This document shows positions 15,210-21,581 of a stretch of DNA of 24,501 nucleotides, piece by piece. The translations under genes were made by a program, and so were the position numbers. This stretch comes from a virus, in the IMG/VR virus record IMGVR_UViG_3300031825_000380, positions 1 through 24,501 of that record, one strand, 5' to 3'. The number at the start of each line of letters is the position of its first letter. Position 1 is the first letter of the stretch. The notes under the pieces were generated by a model. It was not told the origin of the DNA, did not search any database, and worked only from the letters and a program-made list of their open reading frames with translations.

Positions 15210-16622
15210 CTAGTACCTCTCCAAGTCGCGGACGACGTTCGAAGCGATGTCGGCGAACGCCACCACCGTCTTCGTCGGTCCCATGCGCTGCTTCAGGATG
15301 AGCAGTTCGATCGTGTTGCGGGCGCGGTCGAGGCGCACGACCTCGTCATCGGTCAGCGTCGCCTTGCGCTCGAGGTGGTAGGCCTCTCGGAACACGCCCA
15401 CGACCGTGTCCGCGTCCTCTTCGATCGACCCGGACCATCGCAGATCGGCGAGGCTCGGCCGCTTGTCCTCGCGGGTCTCCGTCGATCGGTTCAGCTGGCA
15501 GAGCGCGAGCACCGCAACGCCCAGGTCCTTGGCGAGCGGCTTGAGCGCGTTCGACGTCTCCTTGGTCTCCTGGACGACGTTGCCGGCATAGCGGTTCGAG
15601 GATCGAACGAGCCCCATGTGGTCGATGACGACGAGCCCGAGGGTGTGCCCGGCCTGCTCCATTTCGCGGGCGATGCGGCGGGCGCGGGTCGAGATCTGCG
15701 CGACGGTGAGGCCGGGTTGGGGATCGACGACGAGCGGCATCCCCGCGAGCTTCGGAGACGCCTCGAGGAGGCGCATCATCTGGCGGTCATCGATCGCGGC
15801 GCGGTGTGCCTCGGAATAGGCGATCGGGCTGTCGTTGATCCACGATGCGTCGGTGAGCGCCCGAAGCGCCAGCTGCTCGCTGGTCATCTCCGCAGAGAAA
15901 TAGGCCACGCCGACGCCGGATCGGGCTGCGGCCAGCGCGGCCGACAGCGCCACCGCCGACTTGCCCATGCTTGGCCGGCCCGCAAGGACGATGTAGTCGC
16001 CGCGAGCCATGCCGAGCGTCGCCCGGTCCATCTCGCGGAGCCCCCATGTGCAGCCGACGAGCTGCCGGCCGGCGGCGCGGCGCTCGTTGATGTCGGCGAG
16101 CGCGGCATCGGCGGCGGCGCCGAGGGTCGATCGGCGTGTCTGCGGGCTCGCCCGCGCGCTCACGATGCCGTCGAGCGCGCCGATCACCTCGGATGCGATG
16201 GTGGCCGGCGCGACGCTCCACGACGCCGCCTGCACGCGGGAAATGGCGGTCTGCGCAGCATCGATGATCCGGCGCCGGTCGGCGGCATCGCGGACCGATC
16301 GCACGTGCGTCGGAAACTCGATCATCGAGCCTGGCGCATCGGCCATGATCCGAAGCAGGTACTGGTTCGGCGTCAGGTCGGCGATCGTCCGCACACCGAC
16401 CGAGGCGGCAATGAGGCGCGGCTCGATCCCGCGGCCGGAGCGCACCGCATCGGCGATCTCGCGGAAGATGATGCCGTGCTCGGCGATGGCGAAATCGGCG
16501 GCGTCCAGATCTTCGCAGGCGGCCAACTCGTCGGGGTGCCCGATGAGCACGCCGAGCACCCTGCGCTCAAGCTCGATGACGGCTTCCGGGATCTCGATAG
16601 GGCGCAACGGATGCACGCTCAT
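15210..16622 (-). CDS. Replicative DNA helicase, DnaB family
   Basis: This 470-residue hexameric helicase unwinds the phage fork. It starts MSVHPLRPIEIPEAVIELER with AAGGTGG just upstream and ATGA overlap with the previous gene. The N-terminal DnaB domain has 'ELERRVLGVLIGHPDEL' (17-33). The RecA-like core has Walker A GRPSMGKS at 215-222, 'AYFSAEMTSEQLALR' (240-254), Walker B LGLVVIDHMGLV at 328-339, 'LALCQLNRSTETRED' (H4), and 'LRWSGSIEEDADTVVGVFR'. All active-site motifs look intact and the length is that of full DnaB. It is encoded directly before the putative initiator, as in many phages that bring their own helicase. Confidence 0.95.
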   Translation of the reverse strand: MSVHPLRPIEIPEAVIELERRVLGVLIGHPDELAACEDLDAADFAIAEHGIIFREIADAVRSGRGIEPRLIAASVGVRTIADLTPNQYLLRIMADAPGSMIEFPTHVRSVRDAADRRRIIDAAQTAISRVQAASWSVAPATIASEVIGALDGIVSARASPQTRRSTLGAAADAALADINERRAAGRQLVGCTWGLREMDRATLGMARGDYIVLAGRPSMGKSAVALSAALAAARSGVGVAYFSAEMTSEQLALRALTDASWINDSPIAYSEAHRAAIDDRQMMRLLEASPKLAGMPLVVDPQPGLTVAQISTRARRIAREMEQAGHTLGLVVIDHMGLVRSSNRYAGNVVQETKETSNALKPLAKDLGVAVLALCQLNRSTETREDKRPSLADLRWSGSIEEDADTVVGVFREAYHLERKATLTDDEVVRLDRARNTIELLILKQRMGPTKTVVAFADIASNVVRDLERY

Positions 16623-16804
16623 TGACCACCTTGAAGTGTTGGCCGTTCGGAGGCGGGGGTGAATTCGAGGACGAAGCGAGACCATGCGCGGCCTGCCTCG
16701 ACGCCATCGGCGATGTCGCGGGTCCGCTGCGCCCGCTCGGCGGCGGCGCAGTACTCGGCCCAGGCGCGTTCGGTTCGGGTTTCAAGGTGGACGGGGTCAG
16801 CCAT
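16619..16804 (-). CDS. Small protein (61 aa) between Cro-like regulator and helicase
   Basis: It begins MADPVHLETRTERAWAEYCA and is almost wholly helical and charged, ending in SERPTLQGGQ. The start overlaps the upstream stop by 8 bases and its stop overlaps the helicase start as ATGA, so it is translated as part of the early operon. No family is recognised. A helper role in replication or regulation is only suggested by position. Confidence 0.65.
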   Translation of the reverse strand: MADPVHLETRTERAWAEYCAAAERAQRTRDIADGVEAGRAWSRFVLEFTPASERPTLQGGQ

Positions 16805-17150
16805 CGGCCGCCTCCGATCCGCCGGCCACGCACGCGCACGCGCCCGACGCGCCCGCTACGTGCGTGCACGTGCGCTGTGCGCTAGGAGCGGGATGCGCGC
16901 GAGGGGCGGGGGCTGCGGGGGCGAGGAATGTACCATCGGCGCCGGCCCTCGGCGGGAAGAAGTCGGGGCGAAGATCCTCGACCGGGACACGCCCCTGAGT
17001 CGCCCGCGAAATGCGATGCGCGAGCTCTACCGATACCCTGCCGGTTCGACAGGCCTTCGAGATCGCCGGCTGCGACACGCCCGCGGCGGCCGCGAGCTTG
17101 CCCTGGCTGCCACAGAACTTGATGGCTCGTGAGATCGGGTCCGTCTGCAT
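16797..17150 (-). CDS. Cro/YdaS-like helix-turn-helix regulator, first gene of early operon
   Basis: This 117-residue protein starts at MQTDPISRAIKFCGSQGKLA. The motif 'GSQGKLAAAAGVSQPAISKACRTGRVSVELAHRISRATQGRV' is a Cro/YdaS-type helix-turn-helix (residues 14-55). The C-terminal 50 residues are Ala/Pro/His/Cys-rich and look disordered; such long low-complexity tails are unusual for Cro. It is transcribed divergently from the CI-like repressor, the classic position of Cro. There is little room and no clear Shine-Dalgarno between the predicted promoter and the ATG, so it may be read as a nearly leaderless message. An in-frame start at 17189 would sit on the promoter and is less likely. Confidence 0.83.
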   Translation of the reverse strand: MQTDPISRAIKFCGSQGKLAAAAGVSQPAISKACRTGRVSVELAHRISRATQGRVPVEDLRPDFFPPRAGADGTFLAPAAPAPRAHPAPSAQRTCTHVAGASGACACVAGGSEAADG

Positions 17151-17236
17151 GAGCCGCAGTCGATACCCTTGGTAATGATTTGTCAACAACTAAAGGAATA
17201 GATGGCTCCTATAACTTTTGTGATATGGAGGCACCC
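17151..17236. promoter_or_regulatory. Divergent cI-cro switch region
   Basis: This AT-rich interval carries a minus-strand -35 TTGACA (17181-17186) with a TATCGA -10 (17160-17165), spacing 15, for the early operon. On the plus strand TATAAC (17210-17215) is a possible -10 for cI, without a good -35. The inverted repeat TACC-CTT-GGTA (17164-17174) lies between the minus-strand -35 and -10, and TTGT-CA-ACAA (17180-17189) covers the -35. Both are candidate operators. GGAGG before the cI ATG is its ribosome binding site. Confidence 0.65.
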
Positions 17237-17875
17237 ATGAGCGTCGGGACGAAAATTGCCGAGCACCGGGAACGGGCTGGTTTGAGCCAGAGCGCGCTCG
17301 CCCGTCGCGTCGGGGTCAGTCAGGCCACCATCGCGAAGATCGAGAGCGGGCAGACGGCGCAGAGCAAGCATCTGCCGCAGATTGCGCGGGCTCTCGGGGT
17401 CAGCCTTGGGGAGTTGGATCCTGACCTCCAGTCGCTCGGGGCCTTCCGCCCGGAGATCATCCCGGGCGAGAAGCTCGTCGGGCCCGGCGGCTTCCCGGTC
17501 TACGCCGCGGCCGAGGGCGGCAACGGCCACATGATCGTCACCTTCGACGCCGTCGAGCACGTGAAGTGGCCGTCGGTCCTCGAAGGCGTCCGCGGCGCCT
17601 ATGCGATCCTGATCGTCGGGGATTCGCTCGCCAAGGCCTACCGCCACGGCGACATGGCCCTCGTCCATCCCGGCCTGCCGCCGGCCCGTGACGAGGTGCA
17701 CGTGCTCTACCACACCCCGCCGGACGGGCAGGCGGAGGCGATCATCAAGAACGTGCTCGGCTGGAACGACCGCGTCTGGAAGCTCGAGCAGTTCAACCCC
17801 CACCTCGAGTTCGAGGAGCACCGCGTCGACTGGCCGGTGTGCCATCGGGTCGTCGGGAAGTACGCGAGGCGGTAG
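17237..17875 (+). CDS. cI: CI-like repressor: XRE helix-turn-helix plus S24-type domain
   Basis: This 212-residue protein should bind the adjacent operators and hold lysogeny. Residues 5-40 are an XRE helix-turn-helix (IAEHRERAGLSQSALARRVG, then SQATIAKIESGQ). The C-terminal half is an S24/LexA-like fold with 'AILIVGDSLAKAYRHGD'; Ser130 and Lys171 (AIIKNVLG) match the Ser-Lys dyad. The usual Ala-Gly cleavage pair is not evident: the corresponding region reads PVYAAAEGGNGHM. Induction by RecA-stimulated self-cleavage is therefore doubtful, and the family often has 'GDSM' where this has 'GDSL'. The ATG at 17237 follows GGAGG. The membrane gene 13 bases downstream is probably co-transcribed and so expressed in the lysogen. 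Confidence 0.92.
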   Translation: MSVGTKIAEHRERAGLSQSALARRVGVSQATIAKIESGQTAQSKHLPQIARALGVSLGELDPDLQSLGAFRPEIIPGEKLVGPGGFPVYAAAEGGNGHMIVTFDAVEHVKWPSVLEGVRGAYAILIVGDSLAKAYRHGDMALVHPGLPPARDEVHVLYHTPPDGQAEAIIKNVLGWNDRVWKLEQFNPHLEFEEHRVDWPVCHRVVGKYARR

Positions 17876-17888
17876 AGGGGCAATCGCT

Positions 17889-18365
17889 GTGACAGTCATT
17901 CACTTGAAGGAGCGAAATCGCCAGATTTTGAGTCTTGCAATCTGGGCATGGCTCGTGGGTTGTATTTTTCTGCTGTGGGCGTTTATCGTTCTGCCGACTA
18001 ACTATGCTGTACTTATCCTTCTGGGCACAGCTACGATTGTGGCGACCTTGCGCGTTGTAGCGACCGCGATCTCGGCAGAGTTGGCGGATCTCCAGCGCAG
18101 TCTGTGGCTGGACCACCTAACATCGAGAAAGTTCGCCGAGCGAATGATGCAGGAAAATGGGATTGGTGAGGAGAGCATTGAAATCAATTGGGAGGCTGCA
18201 CGGAAATATGCCGTCGATGATGTTAAGAATGTATATCTGAACGAATTTGATGAGCCTGGGTTCTGGTCTTTCGCTTGGCATTTTGTTTTTGCACAACTCT
18301 TTAGGTTTGTAGGTATCGGTCTAGGAATTGCTGTATATTTGTTTTTCTCCAATCTCATAAAGTAG
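17889..18365 (+). CDS. Membrane protein downstream of cI, possible superinfection-exclusion cargo
   Basis: This 158-residue protein starts at a GTG with GAGGGG about 8 bases upstream. Hydrophobic segments lie at about residues 14-35 (LAIWAWLVGCIFLLWAFIVL), 38-60 (YAVLILLGTATIVATLRVVA) and 135-155 (FRFVGIGLGIAVYLFFSNLI). Between them is a soluble charged region of about 75 residues with 'LADLQRSLWLDHLTSRKFAERM'. The gene is clearly AT-richer than cI, suggesting separate acquisition. No family is recognised. A lysogenic membrane protein right behind the repressor is compatible with superinfection exclusion, but that is inferred from place and topology only. Confidence 0.75.
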   Translation: MTVIHLKERNRQILSLAIWAWLVGCIFLLWAFIVLPTNYAVLILLGTATIVATLRVVATAISAELADLQRSLWLDHLTSRKFAERMMQENGIGEESIEINWEAARKYAVDDVKNVYLNEFDEPGFWSFAWHFVFAQLFRFVGIGLGIAVYLFFSNLIK

Positions 18366-18527
18366 GGAGCGTGGTGGGTTCCAGCCGACTTCTCGTCGGG
18401 AAGGGCCCCTGATCTTAGCGATCGAGGCCGAGTGGCTCACGCAGTGAGCCATCTCCACCTATCCGACAGCCTGGACTCTCGGCCGAACCCGGCTATCTTT
18501 CCCTCAACCACGAATGGGGAGGGGCCC
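18366..18527. promoter_or_regulatory. Leader of the Cys-rich peptide gene with inverted repeats
   Basis: This 160-base interval has a perfect inverted repeat TGGCTCAC-GCA-GTGAGCCA (18433-18451) and a smaller one CCGAC-TTCTC-GTCGG (18385-18399). The first could be an operator or a transcript hairpin, and the second could end the cI-membrane transcript. No confident -35/-10 pair was found. Confidence 0.45.
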
Positions 18528-18722
18528 ATGAAGCTACTCGCACTTGCGCTCTTGCTGGGGCTCGCCGCGCCGGGCGCGCCGCCGATGACGCCGGTTCCTG
18601 GCGCTCCGGTGATCGCTGCGGCGTGCTGCAAGGTGTGCGGCAAGGGCAAGGCGTGCGGAAACTCCTGCATTGCGAGGGATCGGGCATGTCGGAGCGGGCC
18701 GGGGTGCGCGTGCAATGGGTAG
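18528..18722 (+). CDS. Secreted Cys-rich peptide (64 aa, eight cysteines)
   Basis: It starts MKLLALALLLGLAAPGAPPM with GGGGAGGGG just upstream. Residues 1-32 form a signal-peptide-like hydrophobic segment and a Pro-rich linker. The mature part has Cys33, 34, 37, 43, 47, 54, 60 and 62 in 'ACCKVCGKGKACGNSC' and 'ACRSGPGCACNG'. Small exported proteins with a C-x2-C-x(3)-GKACG-x2-CI...C...GCAC pattern occur in many Proteobacteria, but I know of no established function. The spacing suggests disulfides in the periplasm or metal binding. It lies in the prophage cargo zone and is a candidate host-fitness or envelope factor. Confidence 0.78.
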   Translation: MKLLALALLLGLAAPGAPPMTPVPGAPVIAAACCKVCGKGKACGNSCIARDRACRSGPGCACNG

Positions 18723-18907
18723 CGCCTTAGCGGTGAACCAAGGCAGCTTTGACCGGCCGGTCCGCCATCGGGAAGTGGGGGGCGTGGGAGGTAGATCGAC
18801 GGGAAGAAATGCTGCTCGCTCAATCTCACAGCTATTGCTGCGGCCCCGCTCATCCGCCACAAATAGAACGACGCTGGGCCGAGCGTCGCCCCTAGACATT
18901 TAGCGCC
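18723..18907. other. Leader of the AlbA_2 gene with a GC-rich hairpin
   Basis: About 185 bases hold no supported gene. CGACGCT-GGGCCG-AGCGTCG (18869-18888) is a perfect 7-bp hairpin ending 19 bases before the next ATG. No good Shine-Dalgarno stands before that ATG (sequence TTTAGCGCC). The hairpin could be a terminator of the upstream transcript or a control of translation. Confidence 0.45.
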
Positions 18908-20356
18908 ATGGAAAACCAAACAATTGAAAGTGTCATTCTTGATATAATCGACAATAGGGAAAGTGAAACGGCAGAATTTAAGGTTAACAACTGCGACCCA
19001 CAGCGTATTGGCGTGCTGGTTTCGGCTGTCTCAAATTCTGCCGCAATTGCTGGGCGCGCCTGTGGTTACATAGTATGGGGTGTTGCCGACGATACCGGTG
19101 AAATCGTAGGAACAACATTTAAGCCGAAAGAAGAGAAGAAGGGCGGACAACTTTTGACAGTGTGGCTGGCAAGCTGTCTGCAGCCATCGATTAGCTTTCA
19201 TTTCCGTTCAGTGACGATGTCAGGGCGAGCAGTCGTCGTCCTTGAAATTCCTGCGGCGATGGATGCCCCGACCAAATTCAATCATATTGCATACATACGA
19301 GTAGGAAGCGGAACTCCCAAGCTATCCGACTACCCGCAACGCGAAGTCGAGCTGATCAGAGCTTTAAAGCCATTCGTATGGGAGCGTGCGGCAGCTGATA
19401 CAAATGTGGGTGGCGGCAACGTTGTAAAGCTCCTCGACTGTGAGGCTTACTTCAGTCTCCTCCAATCTTCCGCACCCAAGAATTCAGATAGAGTCTTGGA
19501 GGTACTTGAGGCCGATGGATTGATCGATAGAACTCCTGGGGGAATGTGGAATATTAGAAATATTGCTGCCATCCTGCTAGCTCGACACCTCTCTGATTTT
19601 CCAAGCGTGAAGCGGAAAGCAATTCGCGTTGTCCAATATGCAGGAAGAAGCCGCACAGAAGCGATCGGCGAAATTGAAGGGGCGCGTGGATATGCAGTTG
19701 GATTTCGTGGATTAGTCAGTCACATGGAGTCTATTCTACCAAAGACGGAAGAGTACAGCGGTGCAATGAGGGAGGATAAGAAATCGTATCCCCCAATTGC
19801 GATTAGGGAGCTTGCGGCGAATGCGTTAATCCACCAAGATTTTTCGATAGCGGGTGCAGGTCCAACTATAGAAGTTTTCCGCGATCGAATCGAGTTTACA
19901 AATCCTGGTGAGCCGCTTATCGCCGTTGATAGATTCATCGACATGCCTCCCCGTTCAAGAAATGAGAACGTTGCGTCGCTTCTCAGGAGAATGCGGATTT
20001 GCGAGGAGCGCGGGAGCGGCGTCGATAAGATCGTAAGCGCAGTTGAGCAATTTCACCTCCCGGCCCCAAGTATTAGGGTTGACTGCGGAAATACGAAGGT
20101 GACGCTCTTCTCGAAAAAGCCATTTGCGAAAATGGATCGCGATGAAAAGCTAAGGGCGTGCTATCAGCATTGCGTGCTGCGGTTTGTCGAGAACTCGCCC
20201 ATGACAAATTCCACCCTTCGCCACCGGCTAGGCGTTCTAGATCGCAACTCGGCTGCGATCTCGAGGCTAATCAACCATGCCACCGAAGCTCGCCTGATCC
20301 GACAGTCGGAATCCTGGAACCCTCGAACTGGCTACTATGTCCCCTATTGGGCATAG
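18908..20356 (+). CDS. AlbA_2/Schlafen-domain ATP-binding regulator (COG2865-like), AT-rich cargo
   Basis: This 482-residue protein has an N-terminal AlbA_2 (Schlafen-type) domain at about 15-140 with 'ESETAEFK' (Glu20, Glu23, Lys25), 'YIVWGVADDTGEIVG' and 'HIAYIRVGSGTPKLS'. A middle region follows. Then comes a GHKL-like ATPase segment with 'IRELAANALIHQDF' (Asn306), 'RIEFTNPGEPL', 'SRNENVASLLRRM' and 'CEERGSGVDKI' (299-375). The C-terminal winged helix is about 413-470. These are the landmarks of the RecG-like/COG2865 regulators. Schlafen/AlbA_2 proteins include nucleic-acid-binding and nuclease members, and some act in phage defence. The gene is much AT-richer than the phage core, lacks a visible Shine-Dalgarno, and stands alone, so it is probably a later insertion. 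Confidence 0.88.
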   Translation: MENQTIESVILDIIDNRESETAEFKVNNCDPQRIGVLVSAVSNSAAIAGRACGYIVWGVADDTGEIVGTTFKPKEEKKGGQLLTVWLASCLQPSISFHFRSVTMSGRAVVVLEIPAAMDAPTKFNHIAYIRVGSGTPKLSDYPQREVELIRALKPFVWERAAADTNVGGGNVVKLLDCEAYFSLLQSSAPKNSDRVLEVLEADGLIDRTPGGMWNIRNIAAILLARHLSDFPSVKRKAIRVVQYAGRSRTEAIGEIEGARGYAVGFRGLVSHMESILPKTEEYSGAMREDKKSYPPIAIRELAANALIHQDFSIAGAGPTIEVFRDRIEFTNPGEPLIAVDRFIDMPPRSRNENVASLLRRMRICEERGSGVDKIVSAVEQFHLPAPSIRVDCGNTKVTLFSKKPFAKMDRDEKLRACYQHCVLRFVENSPMTNSTLRHRLGVLDRNSAAISRLINHATEARLIRQSESWNPRTGYYVPYWA

Positions 20357-20428
20357 GGAGCTTGATTCAAGAGTGCGTGCCTTGCAGAGGTGGCGGATTT
20401 CCTCATTAAAATTAATGGCTTATGGGGG

Positions 20429-20472
20429 CAATCATATTTGATCGCCATTTGATTTTTCGGTCAATCATATTT
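20429..20472 (+). repeat. Direct repeat CAATCATATTT, two copies 33 bases apart
   Basis: The 11-mer occurs at 20429-20439 and 20462-20472. It lies in an AT-rich tail between the converging AlbA_2 and thermonuclease genes. The 33-base offset equals three helical turns. It could be a protein-binding site or the edge of the inserted AT-rich segment. A matching copy near the left side of that segment was not seen. Confidence 0.6.
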
Positions 20473-20488
20473 AGACGGAAATGTCAAG

Positions 20489-20860
20489 CTAGCACCACGG
20501 CGCCCGCTTGGTCCGTCCGTTGTAGCGGCGGACCAAGCCCTCGGCGATCATGACCTCGCCGACGTCCCTCCCGCCAACGCGCACGATCGCCAGCGTGCGC
20601 CGGTAGCGATCCCGGCCCTTCCGCTCGATCGTGACGTAGCCGACCGCCAGCAGATCGCGGAGACGGTCCGTCGCCTTCCGGGCGAGCCGGCACTCCCGAG
20701 CACACCGGCAGTTCATCTCCGCGGCGTCGATCCCCATGATGCGGATGCGCTCATCCCCGATCCGGATCGTGTCGCCGTCGGTGACGCGGATGGCATTCTC
20801 GGCGCTAGCCGCGGTCGCCAGCGTCAGCGCCGCGGCGAGGATCAGTCCGAACAGCCTCAA
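20489..20860 (-). CDS. Secreted thermonuclease (SNase-like)
   Basis: This 123-residue nuclease starts at a TTG (20860). The TTG overlaps the upstream stop as TTGA and has GGAGGAG 5 bases before it. Residues 1-20 are a signal peptide (LFGLILAAALTLATAASA). The SNase core has 'IRVTDGDTIRIGDERIRIMGIDAAE', with Arg40 and Glu48 at the active site, and 'RYRRTLAIVRV' with Arg88. Three Cys (NCRCARECRLA, 51-57) are typical of alphaproteobacterial phage-borne members. It would degrade DNA or RNA outside the cytoplasm, for instance injected or environmental DNA. It is the last gene of a three-gene minus-strand cassette. Confidence 0.92.
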   Translation of the reverse strand: MRLFGLILAAALTLATAASAENAIRVTDGDTIRIGDERIRIMGIDAAEMNCRCARECRLARKATDRLRDLLAVGYVTIERKGRDRYRRTLAIVRVGGRDVGEVMIAEGLVRRYNGRTKRAPWC

Positions 20861-21147
20861 GCCAACTCCTCCGGAACCTGCCCGACCTGGCCGATGATGA
20901 TGGCGTCGTCATAGTCGCCGGTCGCCGGGTCGCCCGTGCGAGAGAACGCCACCACGCCCACGATGCCAGTTCGATGCGCGGTCCGCTCGAGTAGCAGCTT
21001 CGCATGGCTGCTGTCGCGCGCCGGGATCGGCGACGCCGGTGCAAGCCCGGTCCGTCGTCCTTGCTGCCGCATCTCGAAGGGCTGGACCACGTAGACGGTC
21101 TGCCGCCCGGCAACGGATGCCTTGATGGTGGGGGTCTCGCCTCTCAT
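20857..21147 (-). CDS. Small paralogous protein B (96 aa), upstream of thermonuclease
   Basis: It starts at MRGETPTIKASVAGRQTVYV with GAGGAG 8 bases upstream. It shares with its neighbour (21162-21419) a 'VVQPFE' strand, an Ala-rich helix and 'AFSRTGDPATGDYDDAIII..VGQVPEEL'; the neighbour reads 'AFCRTGDPELGDYDDAEIL..CGEVPRD'. The pair is clearly a tandem duplication, even at DNA level (18-base identity). I recall similar unnamed proteins in Rhizobiales genomes and phages but no known function. It is coupled to the thermonuclease gene. Confidence 0.78.
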   Translation of the reverse strand: MRGETPTIKASVAGRQTVYVVQPFEMRQQGRRTGLAPASPIPARDSSHAKLLLERTAHRTGIVGVVAFSRTGDPATGDYDDAIIIGQVGQVPEELA

Positions 21148-21243
21148 CGTTCTCTCCTCGGTCAGGCGGCGCGGGCCGCGTCCAGGGTGTCGCGGGGAAC
21201 CTCGCCGCACACGCGCAGGATCTCCGCGTCGTCATAGTCGCCG
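20903..21243 (-). repeat. 18-base identical segment shared by the tandem paralogues
   Basis: GCGTCGTCATAGTCGCCG is found at 20903-20920 and at 21226-21243. It encodes the GDYDDA core in both proteins and marks a gene duplication. Flanking bases have diverged, so the duplication is not very recent. Confidence 0.85.
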
Positions 21244-21419
21244 AGCTCGGGGTCGCCGGTTCGGCAGAAGGCGATCGCCCCGCCGTGGCGGGCCGCCAGG
21301 CGCTCCGCCAGCCGCACCGCATGGTCCTCGCTCTGTGCCTGGCACGCCGGGGCCGCATAGACCACGCCCCGCGGGCTTCGTTCGAACGGCTGCACGACGA
21401 AGTAGGTGATCAACGCCAC
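21162..21419 (-). CDS. Small paralogous protein A (85 aa), first of the minus cassette
   Basis: The most likely start is a GTG at 21419 (MALITYFVVQPFERSPRGVV) with AAGGGGG about 9 bases upstream; a start as far as 21512 is open but gives an unrelated N-terminus. The predicted fold is strand-helix-strand: 'YFVVQPFE', 'SEDHAVRLAERLAARHGGAIAFCRTGDPELGDYDDAEIL'. It is the paralogue of the next gene, 14 bases downstream. The RTGDP..GDYDDA core is probably functionally important because it is the best kept segment. Function unknown. Confidence 0.75.
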   Translation of the reverse strand: MALITYFVVQPFERSPRGVVYAAPACQAQSEDHAVRLAERLAARHGGAIAFCRTGDPELGDYDDAEILRVCGEVPRDTLDAARAA

Positions 21420-21581
21420 GGCCCTGTCCCCCTTGCTTTCGTTCAGGCTGACTCCGGAACTGGAACAAAGCAAGAACGAATGATTCGCAAGAGCGACAGG
21501 GGTGGGCGGCATAATTTAGGGTATTGACAGACTATAACGTAGAGAATTAACTCTTCGATAACGAATGTAGGAGAGCCGAAC
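21420..21581. promoter_or_regulatory. Divergent promoter region between paralogue cassette and plus-strand lysogeny genes
   Basis: On the plus strand TTGACA (21524-21529), 17 bases, then TTAACT (21547-21552) is a good sigma-70-type promoter for the 71-aa gene at 21582. The 10-mer GGGTATTGAC at 21519-21528 resembles GGGTATCGAC on the minus strand of the cI-cro region (17159-17168), so the same repressor may bind here. ATAACG occurs twice (21534-21539, 21559-21564), flanking AGAG-AATTAA-CTCT. Confidence 0.6.

Noticed and set aside
14667-16625. Long plus-strand frame of 652 codons
   Set aside because: It runs opposite the helicase and replication genes, which have intact motifs. Long antisense frames are expected with GC-rich third positions.
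17183-17899. Minus-strand frame opposite the repressor
   Set aside because: The repressor frame has a helix-turn-helix and S24 motifs with a good start. The opposite frame has no recognisable features.
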